Source of the DNA: Clostridia bacterium
GTDB lineage: Bacteria > Bacillota > Clostridia > Christensenellales > Borkfalkiaceae
Direction of reading: 5' to 3'
Assembly: GCA_017621155.1 (NCBI GenBank)
Contig: JAGATP010000012.1
Coordinates: forward strand, 1-60,544
Length of the DNA stretch: 60,544 nt
Shown here: positions 1-10,200 of the stretch, one piece after another
Position numbering within the stretch: position 1 is the stretch's first letter
Layout of the letters: the number at the start of each line of letters is the position of its first letter
Translations under genes and position numbers: made by a program
The notes under the pieces: model-generated
What the model was told of the DNA's origin: nothing
The model's database searches: none
The model's input: only the letters and a program-made list of their open reading frames with translations

Positions 1-918
1 AAGCGCATCGTGGAAATCGCCAAGGCAGAGGGTGCGGACGCCATTTGTCACGGCTGTACGGGAAAGGGGAACGATCAGGTTCGCTTCGAGCTGACCATTA
101 AAGCGTTCGCTCCCGAAATGAAGATCATCGCCCCCTGGAGAATCTGGAACATCAAGAGCCGCGACGAGGAAATCGACTATGCCGAAGCGCACAACATTCC
201 CTTGAAGATCACGCGCGAAACCAACTATTCCAAGGACAAAAACCTCTGGCATCTCTCGCACGAGGGACTTGACCTCGAAGATCCCGCCAACGAGCCCGAT
301 TACGACAAGATCTGCGAGCTCGGCGTTTCCCCTTGGAAGGCGCCCGACGAGCCGACGTACGTCACCATTCACTTTGAAAAGGGAATTCCCACTGCGATTG
401 ACGGAAAAGAGATGGATTCCGTCTCCCTCATGAAAAAGCTCAACGAAGTGGGCGGCAAGAACGGCGTGGGACTTTGCGATATGGTCGAAAACAGGCTGGT
501 CGGCATGAAATCCCGCGGCGTGTACGAGACGCCCGGCGGCACGATTTTATACGAGGCGCACGAGCTTTTGGAAATGATCTGTTTGGACAAAGCGACGCAA
601 CACTACAAGCAGATGATCGCCTTAAAGTACGGCGAAATGGTCTACGACGGTCAGTGGTTTACCCCGCTCCGCGAGGCGCTCGACGCCTTCGTCGAAAAGA
701 CGCAGGAGACGGTGACGGGAGACGTCAAGCTCAAGATCTACAAGGGCAACATCATGAACGCGGGCATCACCTCTCCTTATTCCCTTTACAGCGAGGACAT
801 CGCGACCTTCGGCGAGGACGAGGGTGCGTACAACCAGATGGATTCGCAGGGCTTTATCAATCTGTTCGGGCTTCCCATCAAGGTCAAGGCGATGCTCGAA
901 GCAAAGAAAATCAAGTAA
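1..918 (+). CDS. argG: Argininosuccinate synthase, C-terminal part (5' end outside window)
   Basis: This enzyme joins citrulline and aspartate using ATP to give argininosuccinate in arginine synthesis. The frame is open from base 1 and lacks a start, so only the last 305 codons are present. Family signatures visible are [16 protein letters not shown] near the left edge, the APWR segment, and the C-terminal run [25 protein letters not shown]. The stop is followed after one base by the argC ATG, so the two genes are co-transcribed and probably translationally coupled. No argH is seen in this window. Confidence 0.96.
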   Translation, partial: KRIVEIAKAEGADAICHGCTGKGNDQVRFELTIKAFAPEMKIIAPWRIWNIKSRDEEIDYAEAHNIPLKITRETNYSKDKNLWHLSHEGLDLEDPANEPDYDKICELGVSPWKAPDEPTYVTIHFEKGIPTAIDGKEMDSVSLMKKLNEVGGKNGVGLCDMVENRLVGMKSRGVYETPGGTILYEAHELLEMICLDKATQHYKQMIALKYGEMVYDGQWFTPLREALDAFVEKTQETVTGDVKLKIYKGNIMNAGITSPYSLYSEDIATFGEDEGAYNQMDSQGFINLFGLPIKVKAMLEAKKIK

Positions 919-919
919 T

Positions 920-1846
920 ATGAACTACGTCTTTATCGACGGAAAAGAGGGTACAACCGGTCTGCAAATTTACGACCGGTTGGAATCACGTTCCGATCTT
1001 TCTTTGCTTCTCTTGCCCGAAGAGCTTCGCAAGGACGAGAAGTCGCGAAAGGAGTGCATGAACGAGGCGGACGTCGTCTTTTTGTGCCTGCCTGACGCCG
1101 CCGCAAGAGAGGCGGTCAAGCTCGTCGAAAACCCGCATACCAAAATCATCGACGCCTCCACGGCGCACAGAACAAATCCCGACTGGACTTACGGCTTTCC
1201 CGAGCTCAGCAGAGAGCAGAGGGAAGAAATCATGCGTTCGAGATTAGTCGCCAATCCCGGCTGTCACGCGAGCGGCTTCATCGCCCTCGTCTATCCCCTG
1301 ATCAAAGAGGGAATTCTTCCGCCCGACTATCCCTTTGTCTGTCATTCGGTGACGGGCTATTCGGGGGGCGGAAAGAAGATGATCGCCGAATACGAATCGG
1401 CGGAGCGGAGTGTCGCCCTCGATTCACCGAGGCAGTACGGACTCACCCTTTCCCATAAGCACATCCCCGAAATGATGAAGGTCTGCAATCTCACCAGGAA
1501 GCCAATCTTCAATCCCATCGTCGCCGATTTTTACAGCGGCATGTGCGGCTCCGTTCCCGTCTTTGTCGATCTGATGAAAAAGAAGATGACGGGAGAGGAG
1601 CTGAGGGCGTTCTATCGGGACTACTATCGGGAGTCTGCCTTTGTCTCCGTGACGGACGAACCTCTTTCCTATCTTCCCGCCAACAAGCTCGCGGGAACGA
1701 ACCAAATGCAGCTCTTTGTCGGCGGCAACGAGGAGGAAATTCTCCTCTGTTCCCTTTTTGACAACCTCGGCAAGGGCGCTTCGGGTGCGGCGGTGCAGAA
1801 CATGAATCTGATGCTCGGACTTCCCGAAACGGCTTACTTAAAATAG
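920..1846 (+). CDS. argC: N-acetyl-gamma-glutamyl-phosphate reductase, short type 2 form
   Basis: The enzyme reduces N-acetylglutamyl phosphate to the semialdehyde with NADPH, the third step of arginine synthesis. At 308 aa it is the short (type 2) ArgC form. The N-terminal nucleotide-binding motif reads IDGKEGTTGLQI, and the catalytic Cys115 lies in NPGCHASGF. A longer reading frame begins upstream at 824, but homology starts at MNYVFIDG, so the ATG at 920 is chosen. It sits one base after the argG stop and 19 bases before argJ. Confidence 0.95.
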   Translation: MNYVFIDGKEGTTGLQIYDRLESRSDLSLLLLPEELRKDEKSRKECMNEADVVFLCLPDAAAREAVKLVENPHTKIIDASTAHRTNPDWTYGFPELSREQREEIMRSRLVANPGCHASGFIALVYPLIKEGILPPDYPFVCHSVTGYSGGGKKMIAEYESAERSVALDSPRQYGLTLSHKHIPEMMKVCNLTRKPIFNPIVADFYSGMCGSVPVFVDLMKKKMTGEELRAFYRDYYRESAFVSVTDEPLSYLPANKLAGTNQMQLFVGGNEEEILLCSLFDNLGKGASGAAVQNMNLMLGLPETAYLK

Positions 1847-1865
1847 AAACAAGAGAGTTTAACTT

Positions 1866-3083
1866 ATGCAATTTAAACAGATCGAAGGGGGCGTCTGCGC
1901 TCCCAAGGGATTTACCGCAAACGGCGTGCATTGCGGCATCCGCAAGAATAAAATCAAAAAAGACCTCGCCATGATCGTGAGCGAACAGCGGGCGGCGACG
2001 GCTTGCGTCTATACGACCAACCTCGTCAAGGGCGCGCCCATTCTCGTGACAAAGGAAAACGTCGCCGACGGCTATGCGCAGGCGGTCATCGTCAACAGCG
2101 GTAACGCCAACACCTGCAACGCAAACGGCGTGGAGATCGCACGGCAAATGTGTTCGCTCGTCGAAGCGCACACGGGGATTGCGCAAACGGACGTCGTCGT
2201 GGCGTCTACGGGCGTCATCGGACAGCCCCTTTCCATCGAGCCCATCGCGGGCAGCATGGAAGAACTCGTCAAAGGGCTCGGAAACTGTTCTCACAGCGCG
2301 GCGGAGGCGATTATGACGACGGACACCGTGCCCAAGGAGATTTCCTATGCGTTCACGCTCGGGGGCAAGGAAGTTAAAATCGGTGCAATCTGCAAGGGCG
2401 TCGGCATGATCTGTCCCAATATGGCGACGATGCTCATGTTCGTCTGCACGGACGCTTCCATTTCGCCTTCTATGCTGCAAAAAATGCTCTCCGCCGAGGT
2501 GAAGGAATCCCTCAACATGGTGAGCGTGGACAGGGACACTTCCACTAACGATACCATGTGCGTCATGGCAAACGGACTTGCGGGAAACGAGACGATTGAT
2601 AAGGTCAACGCCGATTATAAAAAGCTCGCAAAGGCCCTTCATGTGGTCTGCGTCGATCTTTGCAGAAAGATCGCCAAGGACGGCGAGGGGGCGACCAAGC
2701 TGTTGACCTGCGAGGTCGTCGGGGCAAAGAGCCACAAGATCGCCAAGGTCGTCGCAAAATCCGTCATCAATTCTCCCCTCGTCAAGGCGGCGATGTTCGG
2801 CTCGGACGCCAATTGGGGCAGGGTGCTCTGCGCCATCGGCTACGCGGGCGTTCCCGTGGACGTCGCCAAGGTGGAGGTAAGCTTCCTCTCCAAAGAGGGA
2901 AAAGTGCTCGTCTGCAAAGACGGCGCGGGCGTTCCCTTCTCCGAGGAGGAGGCGACGAAGGTGCTCAAACAGGACGAAGTCGTCATTGCCGTCAATTTGC
3001 ACGACGGCGCGCACAAGGCGACTGCCTGGGGCTGCGACCTGACCTACGAATACGTCAAAATCAACGGAGATTATCGCACTTAA
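1866..3083 (+). CDS. argJ: Bifunctional glutamate N-acetyltransferase / ornithine acetyltransferase
   Basis: ArgJ moves the acetyl group from N-acetylornithine back to glutamate and so runs the cyclic arginine pathway. The 405 aa match the full family length. The self-cleavage site that splits the precursor into alpha and beta chains is visible as PNMATMLMF, with the Thr of ATML expected to become the N-terminal nucleophile. Other family segments are GNANTCNA and MFGSDANWGR. An RBS-like aagagag precedes the ATG. Whether it also uses acetyl-CoA (bifunctional form) cannot be told from sequence alone; no argA or argE is seen here. Confidence 0.95.
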   Translation: MQFKQIEGGVCAPKGFTANGVHCGIRKNKIKKDLAMIVSEQRAATACVYTTNLVKGAPILVTKENVADGYAQAVIVNSGNANTCNANGVEIARQMCSLVEAHTGIAQTDVVVASTGVIGQPLSIEPIAGSMEELVKGLGNCSHSAAEAIMTTDTVPKEISYAFTLGGKEVKIGAICKGVGMICPNMATMLMFVCTDASISPSMLQKMLSAEVKESLNMVSVDRDTSTNDTMCVMANGLAGNETIDKVNADYKKLAKALHVVCVDLCRKIAKDGEGATKLLTCEVVGAKSHKIAKVVAKSVINSPLVKAAMFGSDANWGRVLCAIGYAGVPVDVAKVEVSFLSKEGKVLVCKDGAGVPFSEEEATKVLKQDEVVIAVNLHDGAHKATAWGCDLTYEYVKINGDYRT

Positions 3084-3087
3084 AGCT

Positions 3088-3939
3088 ATGGAAAAGAGAG
3101 ATCAGGCAGAAGTCCTCGTCGAGGCAATGCCCTACATTCAAAAGTATCAGAATAAAATTCTCGTCATCAAGTACGGCGGAAACGCCATGACGAGCGAATC
3201 GCTCAAAGCCGAGGTCATGCGCGATCTCGTCCTTTTGCGCATGGTCGGTATCAAGGTCGTTCTTGTTCACGGCGGAGGCCCTGAAATTTCCGAAATGCTC
3301 AAGCGGCTTCAGATTCCCACCAAGTTCGTCGACGGACTTCGCTACACGGACAAGGAGACGGCGGAAGTCGTCCGCATGGTGCTTGCGGGCAAGGTGAACA
3401 AGTCCCTCGTCAATCAGCTCGAGACGGCAGGGGGCAAGGCGGTCGGCATTTCGGGCATGGACGGACATATGCTCGTCTGTTCCAAGCAGGACGAAAAGCT
3501 CGGATTTGTCGGAAAGATCGAGAGCATCGACACCCGCATTATTACCGATCTTCTGGAAAAAGGGTATATTCCCGTCATTTCGACGGTTGGGTGCGATCGG
3601 GAGGGAAACGTCTACAACGTCAACGCGGATACGGCGGCAGCCTCCATTGCGGGAGAATTGCAGGCGGAAAGCCTCATTCTCATGACGGACATCAAAGGGC
3701 TGCTTGCGGACAAAGACGACGAGAGCAGCCTCATCAAGCGGGTGTTCGTCTCCGACATTCAGTCCCTCGTCAAACAGGGCATTATTTCGGGAGGGATGAT
3801 TCCCAAGGTCGATTGCTGCAAAGAGGCAATCCGCCGCGGCGTCAACCGTGTGTTCATCACAGACGGTCGCGTTCCCCATTCCATTTTAATCGAACTCCTT
3901 TCGGACGAAGGGAGCGGTACCATGTTTTTAGGAGGCTGA
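3088..3939 (+). CDS. argB: Acetylglutamate kinase
   Basis: The enzyme phosphorylates N-acetylglutamate with ATP, the second step of the pathway and usually the arginine-inhibited one. The 283-aa protein shows the amino acid kinase fold signatures VIKYGGNAM near residue 27 and LVHGGGPEIS near residue 56, plus the C-terminal GGMIPKVDCC segment typical of ArgB. It begins 4 bases after argJ. Its stop codon lies inside the 5' arm of an intrinsic terminator, so it is the last gene of the argGCJB transcript. Confidence 0.96.
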   Translation: MEKRDQAEVLVEAMPYIQKYQNKILVIKYGGNAMTSESLKAEVMRDLVLLRMVGIKVVLVHGGGPEISEMLKRLQIPTKFVDGLRYTDKETAEVVRMVLAGKVNKSLVNQLETAGGKAVGISGMDGHMLVCSKQDEKLGFVGKIESIDTRIITDLLEKGYIPVISTVGCDREGNVYNVNADTAAASIAGELQAESLILMTDIKGLLADKDDESSLIKRVFVSDIQSLVKQGIISGGMIPKVDCCKEAIRRGVNRVFITDGRVPHSILIELLSDEGSGTMFLGG

Positions 3940-3961
3940 CGGAGAATCAGCCCCTTTTTTT
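3934..3961 (+). terminator. Intrinsic terminator overlapping the argB stop
   Basis: GGCTGA (3934-3939) pairs with TCAGCC (3947-3952) around a 7-base loop and is followed by CC and eight or more T. The stop codon TGA is part of the left arm. This separates argGCJB from argD and what follows. Confidence 0.85.
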
Positions 3962-3972
3962 ACCCCATTCGC

Positions 3973-4001
3973 TTGACAAATACGACATTTTTCGATACAA
4001 T
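3973..4001 (+). promoter_or_regulatory. Sigma-A type promoter for argD-argF-carAB
   Basis: A TTGACA -35 (3973-3978), a 17-bp spacer and a TACAAT -10 (3996-4001) lie directly after the argB terminator. Transcription should start near 4008, giving a leader of about 80 bases before the argD ATG. Confidence 0.85.
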
Positions 4002-4004
4002 GTC
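3984..4004. promoter_or_regulatory. Inverted repeat over the -10, candidate operator
   Basis: GACATT-N9-AATGTC straddles the -10. A wider pair, CTTGACA (3972-3978) and TGTCAAG (4001-4007), brackets the whole promoter. The size fits a dimeric repressor site such as ArgR, but the sequence is not a clear ARG box, so the regulator is not assigned. Confidence 0.45.
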
Positions 4005-4017
4005 AAGTTAGAAAGTA

Positions 4018-4078
4018 TTGGAGCGTGATCACACGAACGCTCAATGCGCATCTTTCGGATCGTGTGAACACGCTCTAG
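4018..4078 (+). repeat. 61-bp hairpin repeat in the argD leader, short relative of the 44.2-kb element
   Basis: The ends form a long stem: GAGCGTGATCACACGA (4021-4036) pairs with ATCGTGTGAACACGCTC (4059-4075). A competing short stem is GAGCGT (4021-4026) with ACGCTC (4037-4042). The stretch from CACGAACGCTC to GCATCTTTCGG matches the left part of the element at 44177 at 26 of 27 positions. It lies wholly in the leader between promoter and ATG, and its 3' end abuts the AGGAG ribosome site at 4077-4081. Confidence 0.7.
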
Positions 4079-4086
4079 GAGAAGCT

Positions 4087-5256
4087 ATGGATTTTCAGAC
4101 AATCAAGGAGGAGGACGCCTCCTATCTCGCGGGGACGTATCGCAGATTCCCCGTAGCGCTCGTCTCGGGCAAGGGAGCCACCCTTACGGACGAAGCGGGA
4201 AAAAAGTACATCGATTTCGGCAGCGGCATTGCCGTCAATACCTTCGGCGTCAACGACGAGGTTTGGAAGGAGGCGGTGATTCGCCAGCTTAACGCCATTC
4301 AGCACGCGAGCAACCTGTATTACACGCTGCCGCAGATTCGCCTGGCAGAGCTTTTGACAAAGCGCACGGGCGCAAAGAAGGTCTTTTTCGGCAACAGCGG
4401 CGCGGAGGCAAACGAGTGCGCCATCAAGGTCGCGAGGAAGTATTCCTTCGACAAGTACGGCGAGGGCAGATATGAAATCGTCACGCTGAAAAAGAGCTTT
4501 CACGGCAGGACGATCGCCACGCTGTCCGCGACGGGGCAAGAGGGTTTCCACCGCTATTTCGGGCCGTTCGTGGAGGGATTCGTCTATGCCGATCCCACGA
4601 TGAAGGGCATTCGTTCGGCGGTGACGGAAAAGACTTGCGCCGTCATGGTCGAGCTTATTCAGGGAGAGAGCGGCGTCAACGCTTTGGACGGAGAGTTCGT
4701 CCAGCTTCTTGCCGGATTTTGCAAGGAGAGGGACATTCTCCTCATCGTGGACGAAGTGCAGACGGGCAACGGCAGGACGGGAAGGCTATACGCCCACCAA
4801 TATTACGGCGTGACGCCCGACATTATGACGACGGCAAAGGGGCTTGCGGGCGGACTTCCGCTCGGCGCATGCCTCCTCTTCGATAAGACGGCAGAGACGC
4901 TGACGCCGGGCACGCACGGCTCTACCTTCGGGGGAAACCCCATCGCCTGCGCAGGTGCGGTCTCCGTTTTAGAACGGCTGGATGAAAATCTTCTTCTCGA
5001 AGTGCAGGGCAAGAGCGCTTACCTGAAAACGCACCTTTCGAGAATTCGGGGCGTGGAAGAAGTGACGGGGCTTGGGTTTATGATCGGGCTCTCGTTAAAG
5101 GAGAAAAAGGCTTCCGAGGTGGCGACGAAGTGCCTCGAAAAGGGGCTTCTCGTGCTCACGGCGCACGATAAGCTTCGCCTGCTTCCTCCCTTAAACATTA
5201 CCAAGGACGAAATAGACGAAGGTCTGAAATTATTAAACGAGGTGATTGAAGCATGA
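4087..5256 (+). CDS. argD: Acetylornithine aminotransferase
   Basis: This PLP enzyme makes N-acetylornithine from the semialdehyde and glutamate. The 389-aa protein shows the class III aminotransferase signature: DEVQTGNGRTG near residue 222 with the cofactor aspartate, and TTAKGLAGGLPLGA with the PLP lysine. NSGAEANECAIK and GSTFGGNP are further family motifs. The ATG at 4087 is preceded by AGGAG with 5-base spacing. An in-frame TTG at 4018 lies inside the hairpin repeat and lacks a ribosome site. The gene ends in a 4-base overlap with argF (ATGA). Confidence 0.95.
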   Translation: MDFQTIKEEDASYLAGTYRRFPVALVSGKGATLTDEAGKKYIDFGSGIAVNTFGVNDEVWKEAVIRQLNAIQHASNLYYTLPQIRLAELLTKRTGAKKVFFGNSGAEANECAIKVARKYSFDKYGEGRYEIVTLKKSFHGRTIATLSATGQEGFHRYFGPFVEGFVYADPTMKGIRSAVTEKTCAVMVELIQGESGVNALDGEFVQLLAGFCKERDILLIVDEVQTGNGRTGRLYAHQYYGVTPDIMTTAKGLAGGLPLGACLLFDKTAETLTPGTHGSTFGGNPIACAGAVSVLERLDENLLLEVQGKSAYLKTHLSRIRGVEEVTGLGFMIGLSLKEKKASEVATKCLEKGLLVLTAHDKLRLLPPLNITKDEIDEGLKLLNEVIEA

Positions 5257-6155
5257 AACATTTACTCAAATTAGGAGATTTGACGAGAGAAGAGATTCTC
5301 TCCATCCTGAATTTGGCAGATCAGCTCAAGTACGAGCGCAAAAACGGCATCAAAAAGGATTATCTTGCGGGCAAAACCCTCGGCATGATTTTTCAGAAGT
5401 CTTCCACGCGGACGCGGGTTTCTTTCGAGGTCGGTATGCGCGAGCTCGGCGGTTACGCCCTCTTCCTCTCCAACCGCGATTTGCAGATCGGCAGGGGAGA
5501 GCCCGTCGAGGACACCGCGCGGGTGCTTTCGCGCTATCTCGACGCCATCATGATCCGCACCTTCGAGCAAAGGGAAGTGGAGGATCTCGCAAAATACGGT
5601 TCCATTCCCATCATCAACGGACTCACGGACTATTGCCATCCCTGTCAGGTGCTTGCAGACCTCATGACCATTCGCGAGCGCAAGGGCGCATTCAAGGGCT
5701 TGAAGATGACCTTCGTGGGGGATGGAAACAACATGGCAAACTCCCTGATGGTCGGCGCGATTAAGATGGGCATGTCCTTTGCCATCGCATGTCCCGACGC
5801 TTACCGTCCCGACCCCGCTCTCGTCGAGTGGGCGAAGGCAAACGGCGATTTTACCATGACGAGCGACGTGCTCGAAGCCTGCAAGGACGCGGACGTCATC
5901 TATACGGACGTCTGGGCTTCCATGGGTCAGGAAGAGGAAAAGAAGATTCGGGAAGAGGCGTTTTGCGGCTATCAGGTCAACGCGGAGGCGATGGCGGTCG
6001 CAAAATCCGATTGCATGGTGCTCCATTGCCTTCCCGCACATCGCGGCGAAGAAATCACGGCGGAGGTCTTCGAGGCGCACGCCGACGAGATCTTCGAAGA
6101 GGCGGAAAACAGGCTTCACGCGCAAAAGGCTGTGCTCGTCAAGCTGATCAAGTGA
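5253..6155 (+). CDS. argF: Ornithine carbamoyltransferase
   Basis: The enzyme makes citrulline from ornithine and carbamoyl phosphate. At 300 aa it is full length. The carbamoyl phosphate loop SSTRTRVSFE (about residues 50-59) and the ornithine-binding HCLPAHRGEE near the C-terminus are both intact, as is DYCHPCQ. It overlaps argD by 4 bases and is followed 10 bases later by carA, so citrulline synthesis is encoded next to its carbamoyl phosphate supply. Confidence 0.96.
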   Translation: MKHLLKLGDLTREEILSILNLADQLKYERKNGIKKDYLAGKTLGMIFQKSSTRTRVSFEVGMRELGGYALFLSNRDLQIGRGEPVEDTARVLSRYLDAIMIRTFEQREVEDLAKYGSIPIINGLTDYCHPCQVLADLMTIRERKGAFKGLKMTFVGDGNNMANSLMVGAIKMGMSFAIACPDAYRPDPALVEWAKANGDFTMTSDVLEACKDADVIYTDVWASMGQEEEKKIREEAFCGYQVNAEAMAVAKSDCMVLHCLPAHRGEEITAEVFEAHADEIFEEAENRLHAQKAVLVKLIK

Positions 6156-6165
6156 GAGAGGTATT

Positions 6166-7239
6166 ATGAAAGGGAATCGAGTTTATTTAACCCTTCAAAG
6201 CGGAAAGGTGTTTGAAGGCTATCGCTTCGGTGCAGAGCGGGACGTCGTGGGCGAGCTCGTTTTTACGACCGGCATGACCGGTTATATCGAGACGTTGACC
6301 GATCCCAGCTATTACGGTCAGATCGTCACGCAGACGTTTCCCCTGATCGGGAACTACGGGATGATCTCCAAGGACTTCGAGAGCAAAAAGTCCTGGGTTT
6401 CCGCTTACGTCGTCAGGGAGTGGTGCGAAACGCCCTCCAATTTCCGTTCGGAAACAGACCTCAATACCTGTTTGAAAGAGCAGAACATCGTCGGCGTTTA
6501 CGGCGTCGATACGAGAGAACTGACCAAGATCGTCAGGGAGGCAGGCGTCATGAACGCCGCCATCACGAGCGAGCCGCTAAGCGATCTTTCCGTCTTGCAG
6601 AGCTACGCCATTCGCGGAGCGGTCGAGGCAGTCACATGCTCGGAGGTCTCCGTGCACGGCGAAGGGGAATACACCGTCGTCCTCTACGATTTCGGCGCAA
6701 AATATAACATCGAGCGCGAGCTCGAAAAGCGGGGGTGTAAGGTTATCGTCGTCCCCGCATCGACGACTGCGGAAGAGGCGCTCTCCTATCATCCGGACGG
6801 CGTCATGCTCGCAAACGGGCCGGGCGATCCCTCCGAAAACACCGCGATCATCGCGGAGCTTAAAAAGCTTGCGGGCAAGCTTCCCATTTTCGGAATTTGC
6901 CTCGGACACCAGCTCTTTGCGCTCGCCATGGGTGGCAGCACGAAAAAGATGAAATACGGGCACAGGGGAGCCAATCAGCCTGTCAAGAATACAGAGACGG
7001 GAAGGGTGTATATTTCCTCTCAGAATCACGGTTACGAGGTCATTTCGAGCTCGCTCCCGAAGTTTGCCCGCGTCAGCTACGTCAATGCCAACGATTTTAC
7101 CTGCGAGGGCGTCGATTACGACAGCATCAACGCCTTTACCGTGCAGTTTCACCCCGAAGCGTGCGGTGGGCCGCGCGATTGCGGCTTCCTCTTTGATCGC
7201 TTCATCGCCAACATGAAAAAGGAGAAACACAATGCCTAG
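6166..7239 (+). CDS. carA: Carbamoyl-phosphate synthase, glutaminase small subunit
   Basis: CarA hydrolyses glutamine and passes ammonia to CarB. The 357-aa protein has the CarA N-terminal domain (TTGMTGYIETLTDPSY, GVYGVDTRELT) and a class I amidotransferase domain with the nucleophile in GICLGHQ and the His/Glu pair in FHPEACGGP. It overlaps the carB start by 8 bases. The position after argF suggests an arginine role; whether a second, pyrimidine-linked copy exists elsewhere cannot be seen. Confidence 0.96.
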   Translation: MKGNRVYLTLQSGKVFEGYRFGAERDVVGELVFTTGMTGYIETLTDPSYYGQIVTQTFPLIGNYGMISKDFESKKSWVSAYVVREWCETPSNFRSETDLNTCLKEQNIVGVYGVDTRELTKIVREAGVMNAAITSEPLSDLSVLQSYAIRGAVEAVTCSEVSVHGEGEYTVVLYDFGAKYNIERELEKRGCKVIVVPASTTAEEALSYHPDGVMLANGPGDPSENTAIIAELKKLAGKLPIFGICLGHQLFALAMGGSTKKMKYGHRGANQPVKNTETGRVYISSQNHGYEVISSSLPKFARVSYVNANDFTCEGVDYDSINAFTVQFHPEACGGPRDCGFLFDRFIANMKKEKHNA

Positions 7240-10200
7240 AAGAAGGGATATTCGAAAAGTACTCGTCATCGGGTCTGGGCCCATCGTCATCGGACAGGCT
7301 GCGGAATTTGATTACGCGGGCGCACAGGCTTGCCGTGTTCTCAAAAAAGAGGGCTTAAACGTCGTTCTCTGCAACTCCAACCCCGCGACGATCATGACCG
7401 ATCGCGCCCTTGCGGACGAGATTTATCTGGAGCCTCTCACCAAGGAGAGCTTAAAGCGCATCATCATCAAAGAGCGTCCCGACAGCCTCCTTGCCTCCCT
7501 CGGCGGACAGACGGGACTCACCCTCGGCTGTCAGCTTGCCAAAGAGGGATTCTTGGACGAGTGGGGCGTCAAGCTCATCGGCGTTAAGCTCGATTCCATC
7601 GATCGGGCGGAAGATCGCGAGCTTTTCAAAGAGACCATGCAGAAGATCGGTCAGCCCGTCGTCCCTTCGGACATCGCTTACACGGTGGAAGAATGCGTTG
7701 CGATCGCCGAAAAAATCGGCTATCCCGTCATCGTTCGCCCTGCGTTCACGCTCGGCGGCGCGGGCGGCGGCGTGGCGTATACCGAAGAGGAGCTTCGCCT
7801 CATTTCTCACAACGGACTCATGCTCTCTCCCATCACGCAGGTGCTCATCGAAAAGTACATCGGCGGTTGGAAGGAGATTGAGTTCGAAGTCTTGCGGGAC
7901 GGTGCGGGCAACGTCATCACCGTCTGCTCCATGGAAAACTTCGACCCCGTCGGCGTGCATACGGGCGATTCCATCGTCATCGCGCCCGCGGTGACGCTTT
8001 CCGACAAAGAATATCAGATGCTCCGCACGGCGTCTCTCGACATCATCACGGAGCTCGGCATCGAGGGCGGGTGTAACTGTCAGTTTGCGCTCAATCCCGA
8101 TTCCTTTGAATACTCCGTCATCGAGGTCAATCCGAGGGTCAGCCGCTCGTCGGCGCTCGCTTCCAAGGCGACGGGTTATCCCATCGCCAAGGTTGCAACC
8201 AAAATTGCCCTCGGCTACACCCTCGACGAGATTCGAAACGACGTGACGGGCAAGACGTTTGCCTGCTTCGAGCCCACCCTCGATTACGTCGTCGTCAAGC
8301 TTCCCAAGTGGCCGTTTGATAAATTCCTCTATGCGGGCAGAACGCTCGGCACGCGCATGAAGGCGACGGGCGAGGTCATGGCGATCGGCACTTCCTTCGA
8401 AATGGCGATCATGAAGGCGGTCAGGGGGGCGGAAATCTCCTGCATGAGCCTCAACCATAAGAAGTTCAAGGACTTGCCGAACGTCCGCGAAGCGCTCAAA
8501 AAGGTGACCGACGAGCGGCTCTTCGTCGTGTTCGAAGCCCTCAAGCAGGGCGTTTCCGTCGATGAGATTTTCGAGATCACCAAGATCGATCGGTGGTTCT
8601 TGAATAAACTTCTGAATCTCGTCCGCTATGAAGCTTCCATTGCGGGTGGCTTGACCGAAGAGCTCTACGAAGAGGGCAAGCGCTTAAGCTATCCCGATCA
8701 GGAGCTGGAACGGCTCAGCGGGACGAAAATTCCCTATCACAAGAATTGCGTCTTCAAGATGGTCGATACCTGCGGCGCGGAGTTCTCCGCGGAGACCCCG
8801 TACTTCTATTCGACTTACGACGAGCGCGATCATGACGAAGCCGCGCCCATTCTCGCGCAAAGCGAGAAAAAGCGCATTCTCGTCATCGGCTCGGGGCCCA
8901 TTCGCATCGGACAGGGCATCGAATTTGATTACTCTTCCGTCCACTGCGTATGGACGCTCAAGGAGCTCGGATACGAGGTTGCCATCATCAACAACAACCC
9001 CGAGACCGTTTCCACGGACTTTGATACGGCGGATCGTCTTTACTTCGAGCCCCTGACCCCCGAAGACGTGCAAAACGTCATCGACATCGAGCACCCTTAC
9101 GGCGTCGTCATCACCTTCGGCGGACAGACTGCCATCAAGCTCTGCTCTTATCTCGACAAGCACGGGGTCAATATCTTGGGAACGAGTGCGGACTCCGTCG
9201 ATATGGCGGAAGATCGCGAGCGCTTCGACGAGCTTTTGGAGCGCTTCGGCATCGCAAGACCCAAGGGACTCACCGTCATGACCAAGGAGGAGGCGTTCGC
9301 CGCCGCGAAGCAGCTCGGCTATCCTGTGCTCCTTCGCCCGTCCTACGTCATCGGCGGTCAGAATATGACCATCGCCTTTACCGAGAACGACATTTCCAGA
9401 TATATGGACGTCATCCTGGCGCAAAAGATCGAAAATCCCGTCCTCTGCGACAAATATCTCATGGGTTCGGAACTGGAAGTCGATGCCATCAGCGACGGCA
9501 AAGACGTCCTCATTCCCGGCGTCATGCAGCACATCGAGCGCGCGGGCGTCCATTCGGGGGACTCCATTGCCGTCTATCCGCCCTACAATCTGAGCGACAA
9601 GCTCCTTTCCAAAATCGTGGATTGCTCGGTGCAGCTCGCGCTTTCCTTAAAGACCAAGGGGCTTATCAACATTCAATACCTCATCTATCAGAACGACGTC
9701 TACGTCATCGAGGTCAACCCGCGGGCGTCGAGAACGGTTCCCTACATCTCCAAGGTGACGGGAATCCCCATGGTCGAGCTCGCCACGAAAATTATGTGTG
9801 GGGCAGCGCTCAAAGATCTCGGCTTCGGCACGGGGCTCTACAAAAATTCTCCCTACGTTGCGGTCAAAGTTCCCGTCTTCTCCTTTGAAAAGCTGAACGA
9901 CGTCAATTCCCAGCTCGGCCCGGAGATGAAGTCCACGGGTGAAGTGCTCGGCATCGGCAAGACCATTGAGGAGGCCCTCTTCAAGGGTTTGGTTTCTGCG
10001 GGATTCAAGATGGTGCATCCGTCCAAGCAAAAGCGGGTGGGCGTCTACTTCACGGTCAACGATCAGGACAAGTTCGAGGTCGTCCGTCTCGCCAAGAAGT
10101 TTGCCGATCTCGGTTGCGTTCTGTATGCGACCAAGGGGACGGCAAAGGTGATTTCCGAGCTTGGAATCGACGTGGAAATCGTTCCGAGACTCTCCACCAA

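Noticed and set aside
1509..3014. 501-codon open frame on the minus strand
   Set aside because: It lies antisense to argC and argJ, has His/Asp/Arg-rich low-information sequence and no family match; a shadow of codon bias.
4018..4086. Upstream TTG start extending argD by 23 codons
   Set aside because: The extension is encoded by the hairpin repeat, has no ribosome site, and has no counterpart in the family.
3940..4086. T-box or other riboswitch in the argD leader
   Set aside because: At about 80 bases the leader is too short for a T-box, and no TGGN(ACC)A-type sequence is present.
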